From assembly GCA_009731375.1 (NCBI GenBank), contig BJOX01000011.1, positions 1,642,645-1,696,260 on the forward strand: DNA of 53,616 bases. The letters run 5' to 3'. Under the pieces are notes generated by a model. That model had not been told where the DNA came from. It saw only the letters and a list, made by a program, of their open reading frames with translations, and did not search any database. Source of the stretch: Paulinella micropora (lineage: Eukaryota; Cercozoa; Imbricatea; Euglyphida). Each line of letters starts with the position of its first letter. Within the stretch, counting starts at the first letter, position 1. This document shows positions 1-11,456 of the stretch, piece after piece. Both the position numbers and the translations under genes were made by a program.

Positions 1-1220
1 CCCCCCGGCGAGCTCCACCAGCCGGATACTAAATTCAAGTCGAAAGTGATTAATAATTTGTCGAATATTATTTAATATTCAGCTTGTAATAATGCAATTA
101 AGCAGATTTAGTAATCAAATTCATTATTGAAACGGATGAGAAAAACCAATATTAAGATTTAATAAATGACTAAGTATCCTTTCTCACATATGTAGGAGGC
201 TTCATATTGATATCACAAAGTCAAACTAGGAAGCTTTAAAACAACTGGCAAATCATTTTAATACGTTATTCAGCTTATTCAATATTATTTTTACTAAATA
301 AAACACATTTTCAATGTCTGAATCAAAAAGTGCAAAATCACCTGTAGGACAATTTCGGAAAAATTGATACCCCACATTTGGCCGAATCACTTGTTAATAT
401 CTCATTAAACTGTACTATTCTGTTATTATCTGTCTATCCATTAGACGTAAGAGAAGAGAAAGAAAAGTTATTCGACTGCTGACATAATCTAGCTGAATGT
501 ACGTATGTGTCTACCTTCTATGACCCCATCGACCTTAACGCTAACTCCTACGTGTGCGAAGGGATAAAATGTGGGCTTCCTTGCCCTTTTTTCACTTTCG
601 CTTTCTGGCAGCGCTATCTCGATTGAGGTCATGGTAGACCACTCTTAATCAGAGCAATACACTTTTAAATCGAGTGGACTCTCTGTCACTCTTGCTCTGA
701 TATCTCTGTACTCACCTTTTCGCTAGGTGAGGCTTTTCCTCTTTTCGGGCAAGACTGTTCCGTTCTCAGTTTTGTGGAAATGTCAGATATAGATCTACTG
801 AGAAAGTCACTGTCAATGTCTCGTTGTGCGGACTGAACCCCGAGCCAATCAAGGCTTCATAGCCTTTAAGCAATTCATGCTTTGCGGTTCATACAGAGAT
901 TAGTAGGGTTCTTGGCGGTGAAGCCAAGTGTCCGGTCACAGTATTAATAAAGAGACAAGTCTGAATGCAGAGACCATCTTTAATCAGTCATTGCCCTTTG
1001 TGAAAGGAAGGAAAAGTGACACGTCACTACTCAAAACTGAAACTACACGTCATCGCTCAAAACATGAAATTCCAGATAAATAACTTTCAGATGAATTACT
1101 TAATAATACTGAAGGTAATGGTATGGAAATACTAAAGTTCAGGACTGAAATTAAGTAATAGTGACGAAAAGGCAATTGATTGCATCCGTCTAACTTAAGG
1201 TAAATTATTATTACTACTAC
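1..1220. other. AT-rich stretch without a recognisable gene
   Basis: No reading frame of convincing composition, RNA gene or clear repeat was seen. The stretch may include decayed internal sequence of the copia fragment that follows, but nothing in it could be aligned by eye to a known domain. Confidence 0.5.
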
Positions 1221-1469
1221 TTGACTAAACTGACTGAATTAATAATTGGGAATAACGACAGGGGATTATCCGGACCACGCACCAAACATTTGCCTCTCGA
1301 ACTACATTTCATACATCATTCACAGAGAGATGGTGAGATAAAGTTTATTAAAGTCAGTACTAAAAAGCAAATAGGTGATTTACTCACTAAACCGTTACCT
1401 CGTGATCAGTTCGTATACCTATTGAACCGTGGCAAATTCACTATTATCATTTCGGAATCCCCGGAATGA
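1221..1469 (+). mobile_element. Ty1/copia retrotransposon fragment, C-terminal end of RNase H
   Basis: An 82-codon frame contains GPRTKHLPLELHFIH, then GEIKFIKVSTKKQIGDLLTK and PLPRD. In Ty1/copia Pol this is the end of RNase H, where ARTKHI..R.HF.R is followed by a GEI/L..V.T..Q.AD..TK.LPR block. Only this last ~70 residues remain; no reverse transcriptase or integrase was found upstream. The frame ends in TGA at 1467-1469, as expected just before a polypurine tract and 3' LTR, but I could not define an LTR downstream. It is a truncated or diverged copy on the plus strand, opposite to the large nested copia element at 31-47 kb. Confidence 0.75.
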
Positions 1470-2984
1470 TGATTATGTGTGTTTCACCGATGTTTTGTGT
1501 TTTTGTTTTTCTTTGTGTGCTTCTCCTTTTGTGCAAGTGTGTCCTCTCTTATAGGTGTTGAGCTGGACGCGCGTGGAAATCTGATCGAGACACTGCGTAG
1601 GATCGAGACCGTTGGTGGCGGGCCTTCGGTGGCTCGCCGTGACTCGGCCGGGTGGCGGGTGGCCACCCCCACCAGCCATTTTCGGCGGCCCGGTTGCCGC
1701 GGATACTGGAGACTTTCTTTTCTACGCAAAGAACTGATCGCTTCCTTTCTTTTCTCTTTTTTCTCGCACCTCTACCACATTTATATACTATCATATAATT
1801 TTTCTTGACTTTTCAAGGATACCCCTTACGGGAAGCGCTCGAAATTTTTTTTCTAGATGTTAGACTAGACTGAATATAGTGACGTAGTTCTCAGTGACAA
1901 ATATTAATAACTAAGGCCGGGGGGAGCCGCGCGTTATTCCTATTTCATTTCCGACGTTACCCGGAGTTACCGTTACTAGGGTAGTTGATTTGTCATCATT
2001 GAAGGACGGACGGTAGTGTGACATTTCCAGTTAATCAAGTTATTTAGTGATACAGCGAACACTATACTTTGCCACTCTAGTGGCAGTATTAACTTAATCA
2101 GCAGGTGTAGAAATTTCTAGATAAGTATTCAGTAACTGGAGTCTAGTCATTATTGTTTCCCTCCAGCTTATTTGAAATTTACGTTACGCTTATCTTAGTT
2201 TTGCGACATACTGTCACGGTAGTTCTCAGAATTCTCCTTTATTAAATTTGCCTTCCCTCCCTTTTGGTAGCTGTGTGAGACAGGACCGGTGGACTCTGAA
2301 AAGATCGGTAAAGGCCTCTATAATGAGTATTAATATGTTGAGTTGCTCAAAAGGGGGGGGGGGGGGGGGGGGGGGGAGGCNNNNNNNNNNGGGGTGGTGA
2401 GGGGTAGCTACAGGAACTTGAGAACTTCAGGAAGCGGCAAAAAAAAAAACCGTGGCTAGAAGAAAAAAAAGAAGAGTGAGGGCAGAAAGCGAAAAGAGAG
2501 AACAGAGAGAAAGCAAGGTAAGGGGAGCTCGAGAGGAAGAAAAGGGGAAAGGGAAATGGGAGAAGAAAGTAAAGCCTTTCGTAGGGATGAAAAGGTGAAG
2601 TAGGTAAACATAAGTACAATCAGGTAACGGCTTAGTCGAGAATAAGAGACTACAGGAGAAAACAGTAAAAGAATGCGCAGTAGGGTAAATGCCACAGGAG
2701 AGAAGAAGTAAGCGAAAAACTAAGTAAAAGAACATAATATACGAGTGGGCCGGTAGCATTCTATTTTACTCAATGTTACTGCGCGCGATGCTAGGGCAAA
2801 CCAATATATTTCCATATAAGATCTAAAAATAAGGATCAGAAATCAGGTTTAACAAAAATTAAGTAAACCATTATAATAAACTGTAACAATTCTTGCCGCG
2901 ATGATCATGTTGATTTTCCGGACGCATATAACCGTTCAAGGCTTATTAGATTCTGACCACTCAGTCAAAGTCAACCTTTCCTGA
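1470..2984. other. Intergenic; possible LTR remains, G-run with gap, purine-rich tract
   Basis: No gene is supported. The first part may contain the 3' LTR of the copia fragment, but its ends could not be set. A run of G at 2353-2376 leads directly into a 10-base N gap (2381-2390). From about 2400 to 2760 the plus strand is strongly purine-rich (GA/GAA-like), which makes low-complexity reading frames on the minus strand that should not be called genes. Confidence 0.5.
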
Positions 2985-5900
2985 TCAAAGCTCAGAGTAT
3001 CCATAGCTAGGTCGATGCTGCTGATGTACGAAACCCCGCTTTAGCGGAGACTGTTCTGAATTTTCATCCAAGTCAACATACTTTTTGACTCGACGTCTCC
3101 GCGAGACCAACCAAACAGGGAAAATGAACAAGAGTAGTGTCAGAAACGAAAGATACACATTCAGCATATGAAGCGCAGAGCCTCGTGACCAACTGCCATC
3201 CTGCAACCCAACGATGCTTGTTGGAGCTATACCTGAGGCGTCAGCTGCCAAAACGTTGGCCACAATCGGGCACACCAATATCAAGTTCAAAACACCTACC
3301 ATATACCAGAAATATTTTTTAACGTGTGAACGCTCATGTATTCTGCATCCGCATGAAACATACCCGCAGCGCCGAAGACAAGTCCCCACAATGCGCGGAA
3401 GTGTGTGCAACCGAACAAGGTAGCAAAGTAGTTAGTCATCACCCAGAACAAGTGTGAACGGAGCATGAAGAAGAGCCCCATTGACATGACGAGCGCGGGA
3501 AGCCAGGGAATCAGCAACAATATACCAAAGAGCAGCATGCCGACGTTGAGCAGGACGATATTGAACCAGAGAGGATACTTGCGGAGCAGCCAGCCCGTGT
3601 AGGGCACGCTGAGTATGCCCAGCAAAGGCAGCACCAGACCAAGTCCCACCATCCAGTCATGAGCCTCCTGCACAGTGCGCAAACATTAAAAAAGAAAACC
3701 CTTCCACGTGCGGCGCTCCTACAATACGCCATTCTTTGTGTTTCTCTGATTCACAAGCGAGAAGCTAGCATTTGCAGCAACCCGTACAGTCTCAAGCATG
3801 CATTTCCCGTACCATGCGTGTATAAATGTACAAAAATGCCGAATTAAGATGAAAAGCACATATACACACTAGACATGCATGCATGCGTGCATACATATAT
3901 ACATGCATTCATAAATACAGACATACATACATAGATACATGACATACATGACATACATGCCATACATGACATACATGACATACATTACGTACATTACGTA
4001 CGGTACATACATAACATACATAACATGCATAACATACTTAACATACATAACATACATAACATACATAACATACATAATAACACATAATAACATACATAAC
4101 ATACATATCATACACAACACACATAACACATAATAACACACAAAGCACATACATAACATACATAACATACATGACATACATGATATACATAACATACATA
4201 ACATACATGGATACATACATACATATATACATACATACATACATGCATACATACATACATACATACATACATACATAGATACATACACACATAGATACGT
4301 ACATACATACATACGTACATAGATACATACATAGATACACATAGGTAGATACATGTACGTACGTACGTACATACATACATACATACATACATGCACATAA
4401 AAAAGATGGCGTGAATGTGTTAAGTGCGATTTTGGTAGAGTATTCATCCCACTTCTGACTCTTGTAACTATTTTCTATGCGTGTGGTAAGGCTGGTTTAC
4501 TACACTTTTTTTTTTGACTATTTCTGTCTTGAACGTTGTCAAACGACATTGAAGAATATATCTCAAACAAATCAAAATCGTGATTGGGGTGGAAGCTTAC
4601 AGTTGCATTTGGAACGAGGGGAAGGAGATGGAAGTAAGAAGTTGCATAGAAGATGGCACTTCTTAACATATGGATCACGAAGAAGACACCGCCCAGCATG
4701 TAGGCAGGAGAGAGGAGTTGCGAAGACAAACCCTGGTCCGCCATGCGAAAAGTCTTCAAACACAGCAACAGCCGTAAGCATGCAGAGCCGCCAATCAACA
4801 AAGCAACATCTTGTACTATGTGCGTGCACGATCGACACGCGAAATAAGTTTGCTACACGGATAATATTACCACGATGTCGCTGCGAGGGGAGACGGCAGG
4901 CACCAGGTTGTCCTCAGTCGGGGACTTGGGAGGATTGTCCTCTTTGGCATGGGGCAACAGCATATCCGGAGAGTCCCTCCACAGGGAGAACCCCGCCAAG
5001 AAGAGGCCGCCCACCATGAGCGCATAACCCGCGCACATTCCGCGCCAGCTATGGCTTCCTCCGAGAGCGATCAAGGCGAACACCATGCTGGAGCCATCCG
5101 TGGTGACCGAGAACAAAGTCAAGATAAAACCTGACACAACAAACATGAGTGACTTGACGCAGGTTTAGAGCGCGACCTTTGCTGGCGGGAAAGAGGTTGG
5201 TGAGGTGTAGAAAGGATAAAACGACAAGAGGCCCTCCAAAGCAGAGGAGGGCAGTGGCGGTACTGAGCACTGCTGGCGTGGGCAGGTAGGCCAGCAGGAG
5301 CAAGGCCACAGTTGCCAGCAGCGTGCCTGTGGACGCTGCCAGCAGCGAGCCCCAGCCCGCCACCAGCCAGAGCGCCGGTCCCACAGCCAGCCAGAAACAG
5401 GACACACCCAGCAAGAACACCGAGGCGAGTTCATACGCTTGGAGCCCACACTGCAAGAGAACATAGCATTCGGGTGGCTCAGCACTTATTGAGGCTTACG
5501 ACATAGCACATGCATCATAAAAGACTTATGCTACTGACACTTTTGTTTACGAATAGACTTTTGTTTACGAATAGACTTTTGTAGTCAGTGTAGCTTTCTG
5601 TACATATTGGAGACACTGTCTGTGCATGTAGAATACTGAAGAGAATATTTTTGAGCGAAAATCTCTTAAGAGCGCAAAGCAAGGGATTCACTCTCTTAAG
5701 CGGCAGAAGGAAGGGCTTTGGCAGAAGGAGGAGCGCTTACAGATGGGCTGAAGCTGATGCTCCGAGCAGGCATCACCTGTACCGCACACCTGTCGGAGAA
5801 AATGCCATCTCCGAGCAACGTGGAGAGGAAGACAGGCAGGCCGAAAACTGGCGCCCCAACAAGAAAAGTCGTCAGGTTGGCCACCGCCAACAGAAGAATC

Positions 5901-6214
5901 CGCATCCACACAGGCATCGTCTGCATCTGCATCCTGCACGTTTAATAAATGGCGCGGGTAGGGATCTAGAGCGTATGATGTAAAGAGGTGATAACACAGG
6001 ATGAATCTGGCGGGGAGGACGCACCTCTTGTTAAAGCAGCCCCTTCGCGATTGGGGCTCTTCTCGGGATGGCCGCAGGCGCTGGTACTGGGTATGGCTGG
6101 GCAGGCGCACTGTACTGGCTGCTTTGTCCTCCTGCGGCTCCAGCAGGCTGGCGGCCTTGCCTGGCGCAGAGGCCGCCGCGCCCGTGCCCAACTCCCCACC
6201 ACTCTTGCCTGGCA
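2985..6214 (-). CDS. SLC43-like major facilitator transporter, six exons, one frame break
   Basis: Likely a multi-pass plasma- or organelle-membrane transporter of the SLC43 family (large neutral amino acid transporters in animals); substrate here is unknown. Proposed exons: 6214-6025, 5933-5741, 5450-5177, 5130-4871, 4753-4535, 3667-2985. All introns are GT/AG and phases agree (2,0,1,0,0). Family hallmarks: first membrane segment ending in GIFSDRC; THLTNLF-type loop with NLFPASKGFILTLF spliced over a 46-base intron, then DGSSMVF; LLSPAYMLGG...LRSAIFY; FFMLRSHLF...FATLFGC. The length, about 600 residues, fits the family. The N-terminal exon is hydrophilic (LLEPQEDKAAS) and its true start is not resolved, since a CA repeat lies directly upstream. 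The last exon is 683 bases, one short of a whole frame, and breaks at an A6 run near 3317-3322; the new frame (KKYFWYMVGVLNL) continues the family. The break is either a sequence error or a true lesion. The stop is TGA. Confidence 0.75.
3919..4400. repeat. TACA/ACATA microsatellite inside the fifth intron of the transporter gene
   Basis: About 480 bases of imperfect TACA, ACATA and GTAC units fill more than half of the 867-base intron 4534-3668. The minus-strand frames over it (runs of Met, Tyr, Val and Cys) are products of the repeat and not protein genes. Confidence 0.9.
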
Positions 6215-6222
6215 CTGCCGCA

Positions 6223-6225
6223 CAC

Positions 6226-6255
<30 letters not shown>
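6223..6255. repeat. CA/TG dinucleotide repeat at the 5' end of the transporter gene
   Basis: A short (CA)n run sits directly before a candidate 3' splice site (GCGGCAG, exon from 6214) on the minus strand. It would read as Val-Cys repeats if coding, so it is more likely the pyrimidine-rich end of an upstream intron. Confidence 0.8.
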
Positions 6256-6258
<3 letters not shown>

Positions 6259-6528
6259 CACATCAACAAGCTTCTATCCACTGTGCACTGTCTGTATTCG
6301 CCATCCATGATGTGCTTGCTCCATTTGCAGTCATTTTTCTTCTGAATTATCAGTCATGTACACAAGCAGTGAGATGCAGAAGAACGATATCCACATCGCA
6401 AAGACATAGTGTAAAGTTTCCCAACCAGACACATTCACTGTGCAAGGCAAACAAGGCACAGAGGAAAGGGACCCAGCGCGTGAGCGTCCAACACTCCCTT
6501 TGGAGGACTCTCAGCCTGAGAAAGCAAG

Positions 6529-6665
<137 letters not shown>

Positions 6666-6732
6666 AAGATTTCTTGACTAGAAAGGATAGAAAAAGACCA
6701 AAAGAAGGTGATAAGAAAAGAAAAGAGAAATT

Positions 6733-6835
6733 AAGCAACAGAAAAGAAAACGCCAAATAAAATTGAAATGCTTGCATGCTGAAAATAAACAACAGAAAAG
6801 AAAACGCCAAATAAATTAAAATGCTTTCATGCTGA
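6733..6835. repeat. Tandem duplication of about 50 bases
   Basis: Two neighbouring units share CAACAGAAAAGAAAACGCC followed by AAATAAA...AATGCTT.CATGCTGA, with a few differences. The second copy ends at the stop codon of the small minus-strand exon at 6816-7015. Confidence 0.85.
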
Positions 6836-7015
6836 CCCAGAGTTTTGCCTCCTCCTTGCTGTGGAAGATAAAGAGAGGTTCATCATCGCCGTCCTCCTCT
6901 TCCGCTTGTTGCAAAATTGCCATCAGCTGGTTGTCTTGGTGGCCTTTCGGGGATAGGTTGTTTGGAGTTGAGACGCCAGTCGACAAGTCCCCGGCGTCAA
7001 TATATGTATAGGTGC
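6816..7015 (-). CDS. Possible last exon of an unidentified minus-strand gene
   Basis: An open frame of about 65 codons has ordinary, non-repetitive composition: YIDAGDLSTGVSTPNN, LMAILQQAEEEDGDDE, PLFIFHSKEEAKLWV, ending KAF and a stop. It follows a good 3' splice site (TTCGTCTTTGTCCTAG, exon from 7015). It is acidic with no domain I know. The upstream exons would lie beyond the 7.1-9.1 kb pyrimidine repeat; the first-exon candidate at 11318-11198 is on the same strand, but linking the two is speculation. Confidence 0.35.
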
Positions 7016-7084
7016 CTAGGACAAAGACGAAATCCAAGACCTGGGTTGTTAATAGTCAGCTTATTGTTATGGATGTGCGGTCGT

Positions 7085-9116
7085 TTGTTGTTCGCTTGCA
7101 CTTTCTTCCTTCTTCCTTCCTTCTTCCTTCCTTCCTTCTTCCTTGCTTCTTCCTTGCTTCTTCCTCTGCTTCTGCTGCCTCTGCTTCTGCTGCTGCTGCT
7201 GCTGCCTCCTGCCTGCTGCTGCCTCCTGCCTGCTGCTGCCTCCTGCCTGCTGCTGCCTCCTGCCTGCTGCTGCCTCCTGCCTGCTGCTGCCTCCTGCCTG
7301 CTGCTGCCTCCTGCCTGCTGCTGCCTCCTGCCTGCTGCTGCCTCCTGCCTNNNNNNNNNNNNNNNNNNNNNNNNNNNNNNNNNNNNNNNNNNNNNNNNNN
7401 NNNNNNNNNNNNNNNNNNNNNNNNNNNNNNNNNNNNNNNNNNNNNNNNNNNNNNNNNNNNNNNNNNNNNNNNNNNNNNNNNNNNNNNNNNNNNNNNNNNN
7501 NNNNNNNNNNNNNNNNNNNNNNNNNNNNNNNNNNNNNNNNNNNNNNNNNNNNNNNNNNNNNNNNNNNNNNNNNNNNNNNNNNNNNNNNNNNNNNNNNNNN
7601 NNNNNNNNNNNNNNNNNNNNNNNNNNNNNNNNNNNNNNNNNNNNNNNNNNNNNNNNNNNNNNNNNNNNNNNNNNNNNNNNNNNNNNNNNNNNNNNNNNNN
7701 NNNNNNNNNNNNNNNNNNNNNNNNNNNNNNNNNNNNNNNNNNNNNNNNNNNNNNNNNNNNNNNNNNNNNNNNNNNNNNNNNNNNNNNNNNNNNNNNNNNN
7801 NNNNNNNNNNNNNNNNNNNNNNNNNNNNNNNNNNNNNNNNNNNNNNNNNNNNNNNNNNNNNNNNNNNNNNNNNNNNNNNNNNNNNNNNNNNNNNNNNNNN
7901 NNNNNNNNNNNNNNCCTCCCTCCCTCCTCCTCCCTCCTCCTTCCTCCTCCTTCCTCTTCCCTCCTCTTCCCTCCTCCTTCCTCCTCCTTCCTCCTCCTTC
8001 CTCCTCCTTCCTCCTTCCTCCTCCTTCCTCCTTCCTTCTTCCTCCTTTTTCCTCCTTCTTCCTCCTTCTTCCTTCTTTCTTCTTTCTTTTTTCTTGTTTC
8101 TTCTTTCTTCTTCTTTCTTTCTTCTTCTTCTTCTTCTTCTTATTCTTCTTCTTCTTCTTCTTCTTCTTCTTCTACTTCTTCGTCTTCTTCTTTTGTCTTC
8201 TTCTTTTGTCTTCTTCTTTCGTCTTCTTCTTTCGTCCTCGTCTTTCGTCCTTCTTCCGTCGTCCTTCTTCCGTCATCCTTCTTCCGTCTGCTTTTCTGCT
8301 TCTTCTTGTTCTTCTTGTTCTTCTTCTTCTTCTTCTTCTTCTTCTTCTTCTTCTTCTTCTTCTTCTTCTTCTTCGTCTTCTTCTTCTTCTTCGTCTTCGT
8401 CTTCTTCTTCTTCGTCCTCGTCTTCGTCCTCCTCCTCGTCCTCGTTCTCGTCTTCTTCTTCGTCCTCGTCCTCGTCTTCTTCTTCGTCCTCGTCTTCTTC
8501 TTCGTCCTCGTCTTCTTCTTCGTCCTCGTCTTCTTCTTCGTCCTCGTCTTCGTCTTCGTCCTCGTCTTCGTCTTCGTCCTCGTCTTCGTCTTCGTCCTCG
8601 TCTTCGTCTTCGTCCTCGTCTTCGTCTTCGTCCTCGTCTTCGTCTTCGTCCTCGTCTTCGTCTTCGTCCTCCTCTTCGTCTTCGTCCTCCTCTTTCGCTG
8701 TCGTCCTCCTCTTTCTTCGTCCTCCTTTTTCGCTGTCGTCCTCCTTTTTCGCTGTCGTCCTCCTCTTTCGCTGTCGTCCTCCTCTTTTGCTGTCGTCCTC
8801 CTGCTGTCGTCCTCCTGCTGTCGTCCTCCTGCTGTCGTCCTCCTGCTGACTTCCTCCTGCTGACTTCCTCCTGCTGTCTTCCTCCTTCTGTCTTCCCCTC
8901 CTTCTGTCTTCCTCCTTCTGTCTTCCTCCTGCTGCCTTCCTTCTGCCTTCTGCTTTCTGCTTTCTGCTTTCTTCTTTCTTCCTTCTTCTTTCTTCTTTCT
9001 TCCTTCTTCCTTCTTCCTTCTTCTTCTTCTTCTTCTTCTTCTTCTTCTTCTTCTTCTTCTTCTTCTTCTTCTTCTTCTTCGTCTTCGTCTTCTTCGTCTT
9101 CTTCGTCTTCTTCTCT
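7085..9116. repeat. Pyrimidine-rich satellite block (TTCC, 15-mer, TTC, TCGTCT units) with a 564-base gap
   Basis: The block starts with TTCC units. About ten copies of a 15-base unit CTGCTGCCTCCTGCC follow at about 7195-7350, then N from 7351 to 7914, TCC/TTC units to 8380, 18-base units of CGTCCTCGTCTTCGTCTT type at about 8400-8690, CTGCTGTCGTC-like units to 8880, and pure TTC to 9116. All frames stay open over long distances because of the repeat (Leu/Phe/Ser on plus; Glu/Asp/Arg on minus). These giant frames are not supported as genes. No host gene was recognised inside. Confidence 0.9.
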
Positions 9117-9119
9117 ATC

Positions 9120-9740
9120 TGCCCTTGAAACACACACTGACAACACATGCACACACAAGAGCGGATCAGCTGCTAAGCTCAAGCATGATGGCCTTGTAAA
9201 GCTATTGTATGATGTGTCAAAGATAGGTGGGATGAGCGCAACGCTCGAGCCTCGTTACTACACTGATGAGAAACGATGGGTCGACCTCGCTGTTTTCCCC
9301 TCTGCGAATACTACCTCTCCGCTACAGCTTGACACTGATCTAGCAGTCACCAACCCTATCGCACCATCCTATGTCGAAGATACAATTCGCGACGTCTGCT
9401 GCCATCGAGAAGCGTGAAGCCGAAAAATCAACAAACACGCGGAAGGATGCAAGCAAGCTGGCGCGAAATTCATCCCCTTTGTGTCATGTCTAGCTTCGGT
9501 GGATTTGGAACGCAGGCCCAAGTCTTCATGAGAAATATCGGTGAGCAGGCAGCATTTCATATGCCATCGATCTACACTCCGCAAGCGTACGCTCTACGGA
9601 TCAAGGCTATCCTTCACTTTGCAGTCCATCGCTGGAATTACATCAACTGGATGCATCAACTCAAAAAGTCAAACTGCCAACATCCGCGCAGACTCCCACA
9701 GCACACGAGACGAGCTATCAGGCTCCCCTCTGCGTTCCCA
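9120..9740 (+). pseudogene. Non-LTR retrotransposon remnant, C-terminal end of the reverse transcriptase ORF
   Basis: Three plus-strand frames in succession read as one protein tail: LKHDGLVKLLYDVSKIGG with RWVDLAVFPSA and LDTDLAVTNPIAPSY; then a block near 9381-9480 with AGAKFIPFV; then SSFGGFGTQAQVFMRNIG and ALRIKAILHFAVHRW. This order (short helical N-terminal block, D.AV..P.APSY, K...F.PF, SFGGFG..A) occurs at the C-terminus of LINE-type reverse transcriptase proteins in protists and fungi. At least two frameshifts between 9411 and 9490 show it is dead. Upstream lies only the TTC satellite, so the RT core is missing. Confidence 0.6.
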
Positions 9741-9876
9741 TACAGGGAATCGCGACGATTTGAGTAATTAGTTTTAGATTATGAGCTATCTGACTAGGAC
9801 ACTATCAATACTTATGAATTATTTTTACTGTTTGTACAAAGTTTTATTATCATTAAAATGTTTTGTTGAAAAAAAA

Positions 9877-10018
9877 TTATTTATTTATTCATTTATTTAT
9901 TTATTTATTTATTTATTTATCTATTTATCTATTTATCTATTTATCTATTTATTTATTTGTTTATTATTTGTATTTATTTTTTTAATTTTTAATTTTTATT
10001 TTATTGTTATTATTATTG

Positions 10019-10064
<46 letters not shown>

Positions 10065-10122
10065 CATTATTATTATTGTTGTTATTATTATTATTCTTAT
10101 TATTATTATTATTATTATTATT
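9877..10122. repeat. TTTA and TTA microsatellites
   Basis: (TTTA)n at about 9877-9965 passes into (TTA)n with GTT/CTT interruptions at about 10003-10122. It lies directly downstream of the non-LTR remnant, where such elements often end in simple A/T-rich repeats, so it could be the element's 3' tail expanded. Confidence 0.85.
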
Positions 10123-10139
10123 GTCTTTTACAGTAAGCA

Positions 10140-11197
10140 AGGTTCAATGGAGGAAAAGAAGTCAGATAGGAAGGATTAATAAAAGACAACAGATGAGGAA
10201 AACGTAGGGACACACTATAATCATGCGATCTGGCCCAAGGAGCAGCAGTGCAGGTCCTAATGGAAAACGGGAACCAAAGTTCAACAGCTAGGCTCCATAA
10301 AAAAATATGTAAGGCAAGACACATAGAAGAGAGGAAAGAAAGACAAGCAATACAAACGAGATAGGAGAACAAAAATAACACAACAAAAAGGGAATAAGCT
10401 CAGAACAAGGGCAAGGCGACAGCACACACAAACAAACTCAAACAAACAAACCAGACAGGGGCAAGGGAGGCAAAGCATGAAGCAAAGGCAGAATGCAGGG
10501 ATCAGTCACAACCAACACAGGGTGCAAGTAAGACTGATAGTCAGACAGTGAGACAGCCCGTAAGGAAACTGTAGCACCCTATGCAGAACACTCGCACCCG
10601 TAGGCTGTCGTAGCCAGGTGGGCGTGCGCAGTGTAGTAAGGCTCGACGTGGCCAGAGGCGACGCGAATATGCCGAGTGCTGCAAAATGCTCAAGGACAGG
10701 CCAAAGCAGTACTCCAGTACTTACTCCAAGCCTTACAATCCTTCAGACATGCAACCTCAGGCCAGTCGAGCCAAACCGCACCGCACACAGCTCCATGTGA
10801 CACCCACAACCAAATGCCACCACTAGCACAACCAACAAGGAGAGGCAACAGACGTAACAGACCAAACAAACACAGCAGGGAGGACAAAGGAAGCCAGGGC
10901 GAACGGCCACCAACAAAGAACACAACATAACAAAGGCAAACACAAGTAAAGGCAACAGCAACCAAACTAGAGGGAAAATAGACATAAATAAAAGAAACAG
11001 GAAAAAAAAATTCATTTTGTTGAGGAGACCAGCACAGATATCACCATGATAGTACTCATGATCGGAGGCAGACATGTTGAAGCAGCCGAAGAGGGAAATA
11101 ACAAAAATAACGTAGAGAAAAACACGACAGAGAATAGATTGCGGAAGGCAGGAACACTCGAAAGGGAACAAACACCGGACAAGAGGCACAGAACTAC
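10140..11197. other. No firm gene; one weak exon candidate
   Basis: The plus strand is A/C-rich and the minus-strand frames are Cys/Leu/Phe-rich without domains. One minus-strand segment near 10690-10600 has a pyrimidine-rich TTTTGCAG 3' splice site, stays open in more than one frame and ends at CTACGG followed by GTGCGA, so it could be an exon of the gene starting at 11318. This is not enough to call it. Confidence 0.3.
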
Positions 11198-11318
11198 CTG
11201 GATTCACACCAACATACGGAGCAGTAGCGCTCAATCCAAACGCGAGATCATCGTCGTCAGAAGAGCATGCGGCAGATGAGACATGCGTAACAGGTAGGAA
11301 AGCTGCTGCGGTAGCCAT
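11198..11318 (-). CDS. Possible first coding exon of a divergent minus-strand gene
   Basis: ATG at 11318 starts a frame with normal composition (MATAAAFLPVTHVSSAACSS, then DDDDLAFGLS) ending in AATCCAG before GTAGTT, a plausible 5' splice site. After that the frame becomes Phe/Leu/Cys-rich, like intron. It lies 138 bases from the CDKAL1-like start codon on the other strand. No family was recognised. Confidence 0.35.
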
Positions 11319-11456
11319 GGAACTTTGAGGCCCTCACATAACCTGCGCTTCACAGAAAGTGAAGGAATTGCAGGCGTAAAGTGCCGGTTTTTACGGGTGT
11401 TTTACTTGAATTTTTTTCTTTTCTTTTTATTTTTTTCGCAGGTTGCGGAAGTGATA
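11319..11456. promoter_or_regulatory. Putative shared 5' region between divergent genes
   Basis: Only 138 bases separate the two divergent start codons. The plus-strand side contains a T-rich tract ending in TTTTTTCGCAG at 11441, a good 3' splice site 15 bases before the CDKAL1-like ATG, so a 5'-UTR intron with a small upstream exon is likely. No TATA box was identified. Confidence 0.35.

Noticed and set aside
3869-4447. Minus-strand frames of Met-Tyr-Val-Cys repeats
   Set aside because: Translation of the TACA microsatellite within an intron.
6917-9417. Giant open frames (500-800 codons) across the 7-9 kb region on both strands
   Set aside because: They consist of TTC/TCC/TCGTCT satellite and of N; openness follows from the repeat. 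Only the last ~95 codons of one plus-strand frame (from about 9120) carry real protein sequence, and that is the non-LTR remnant.
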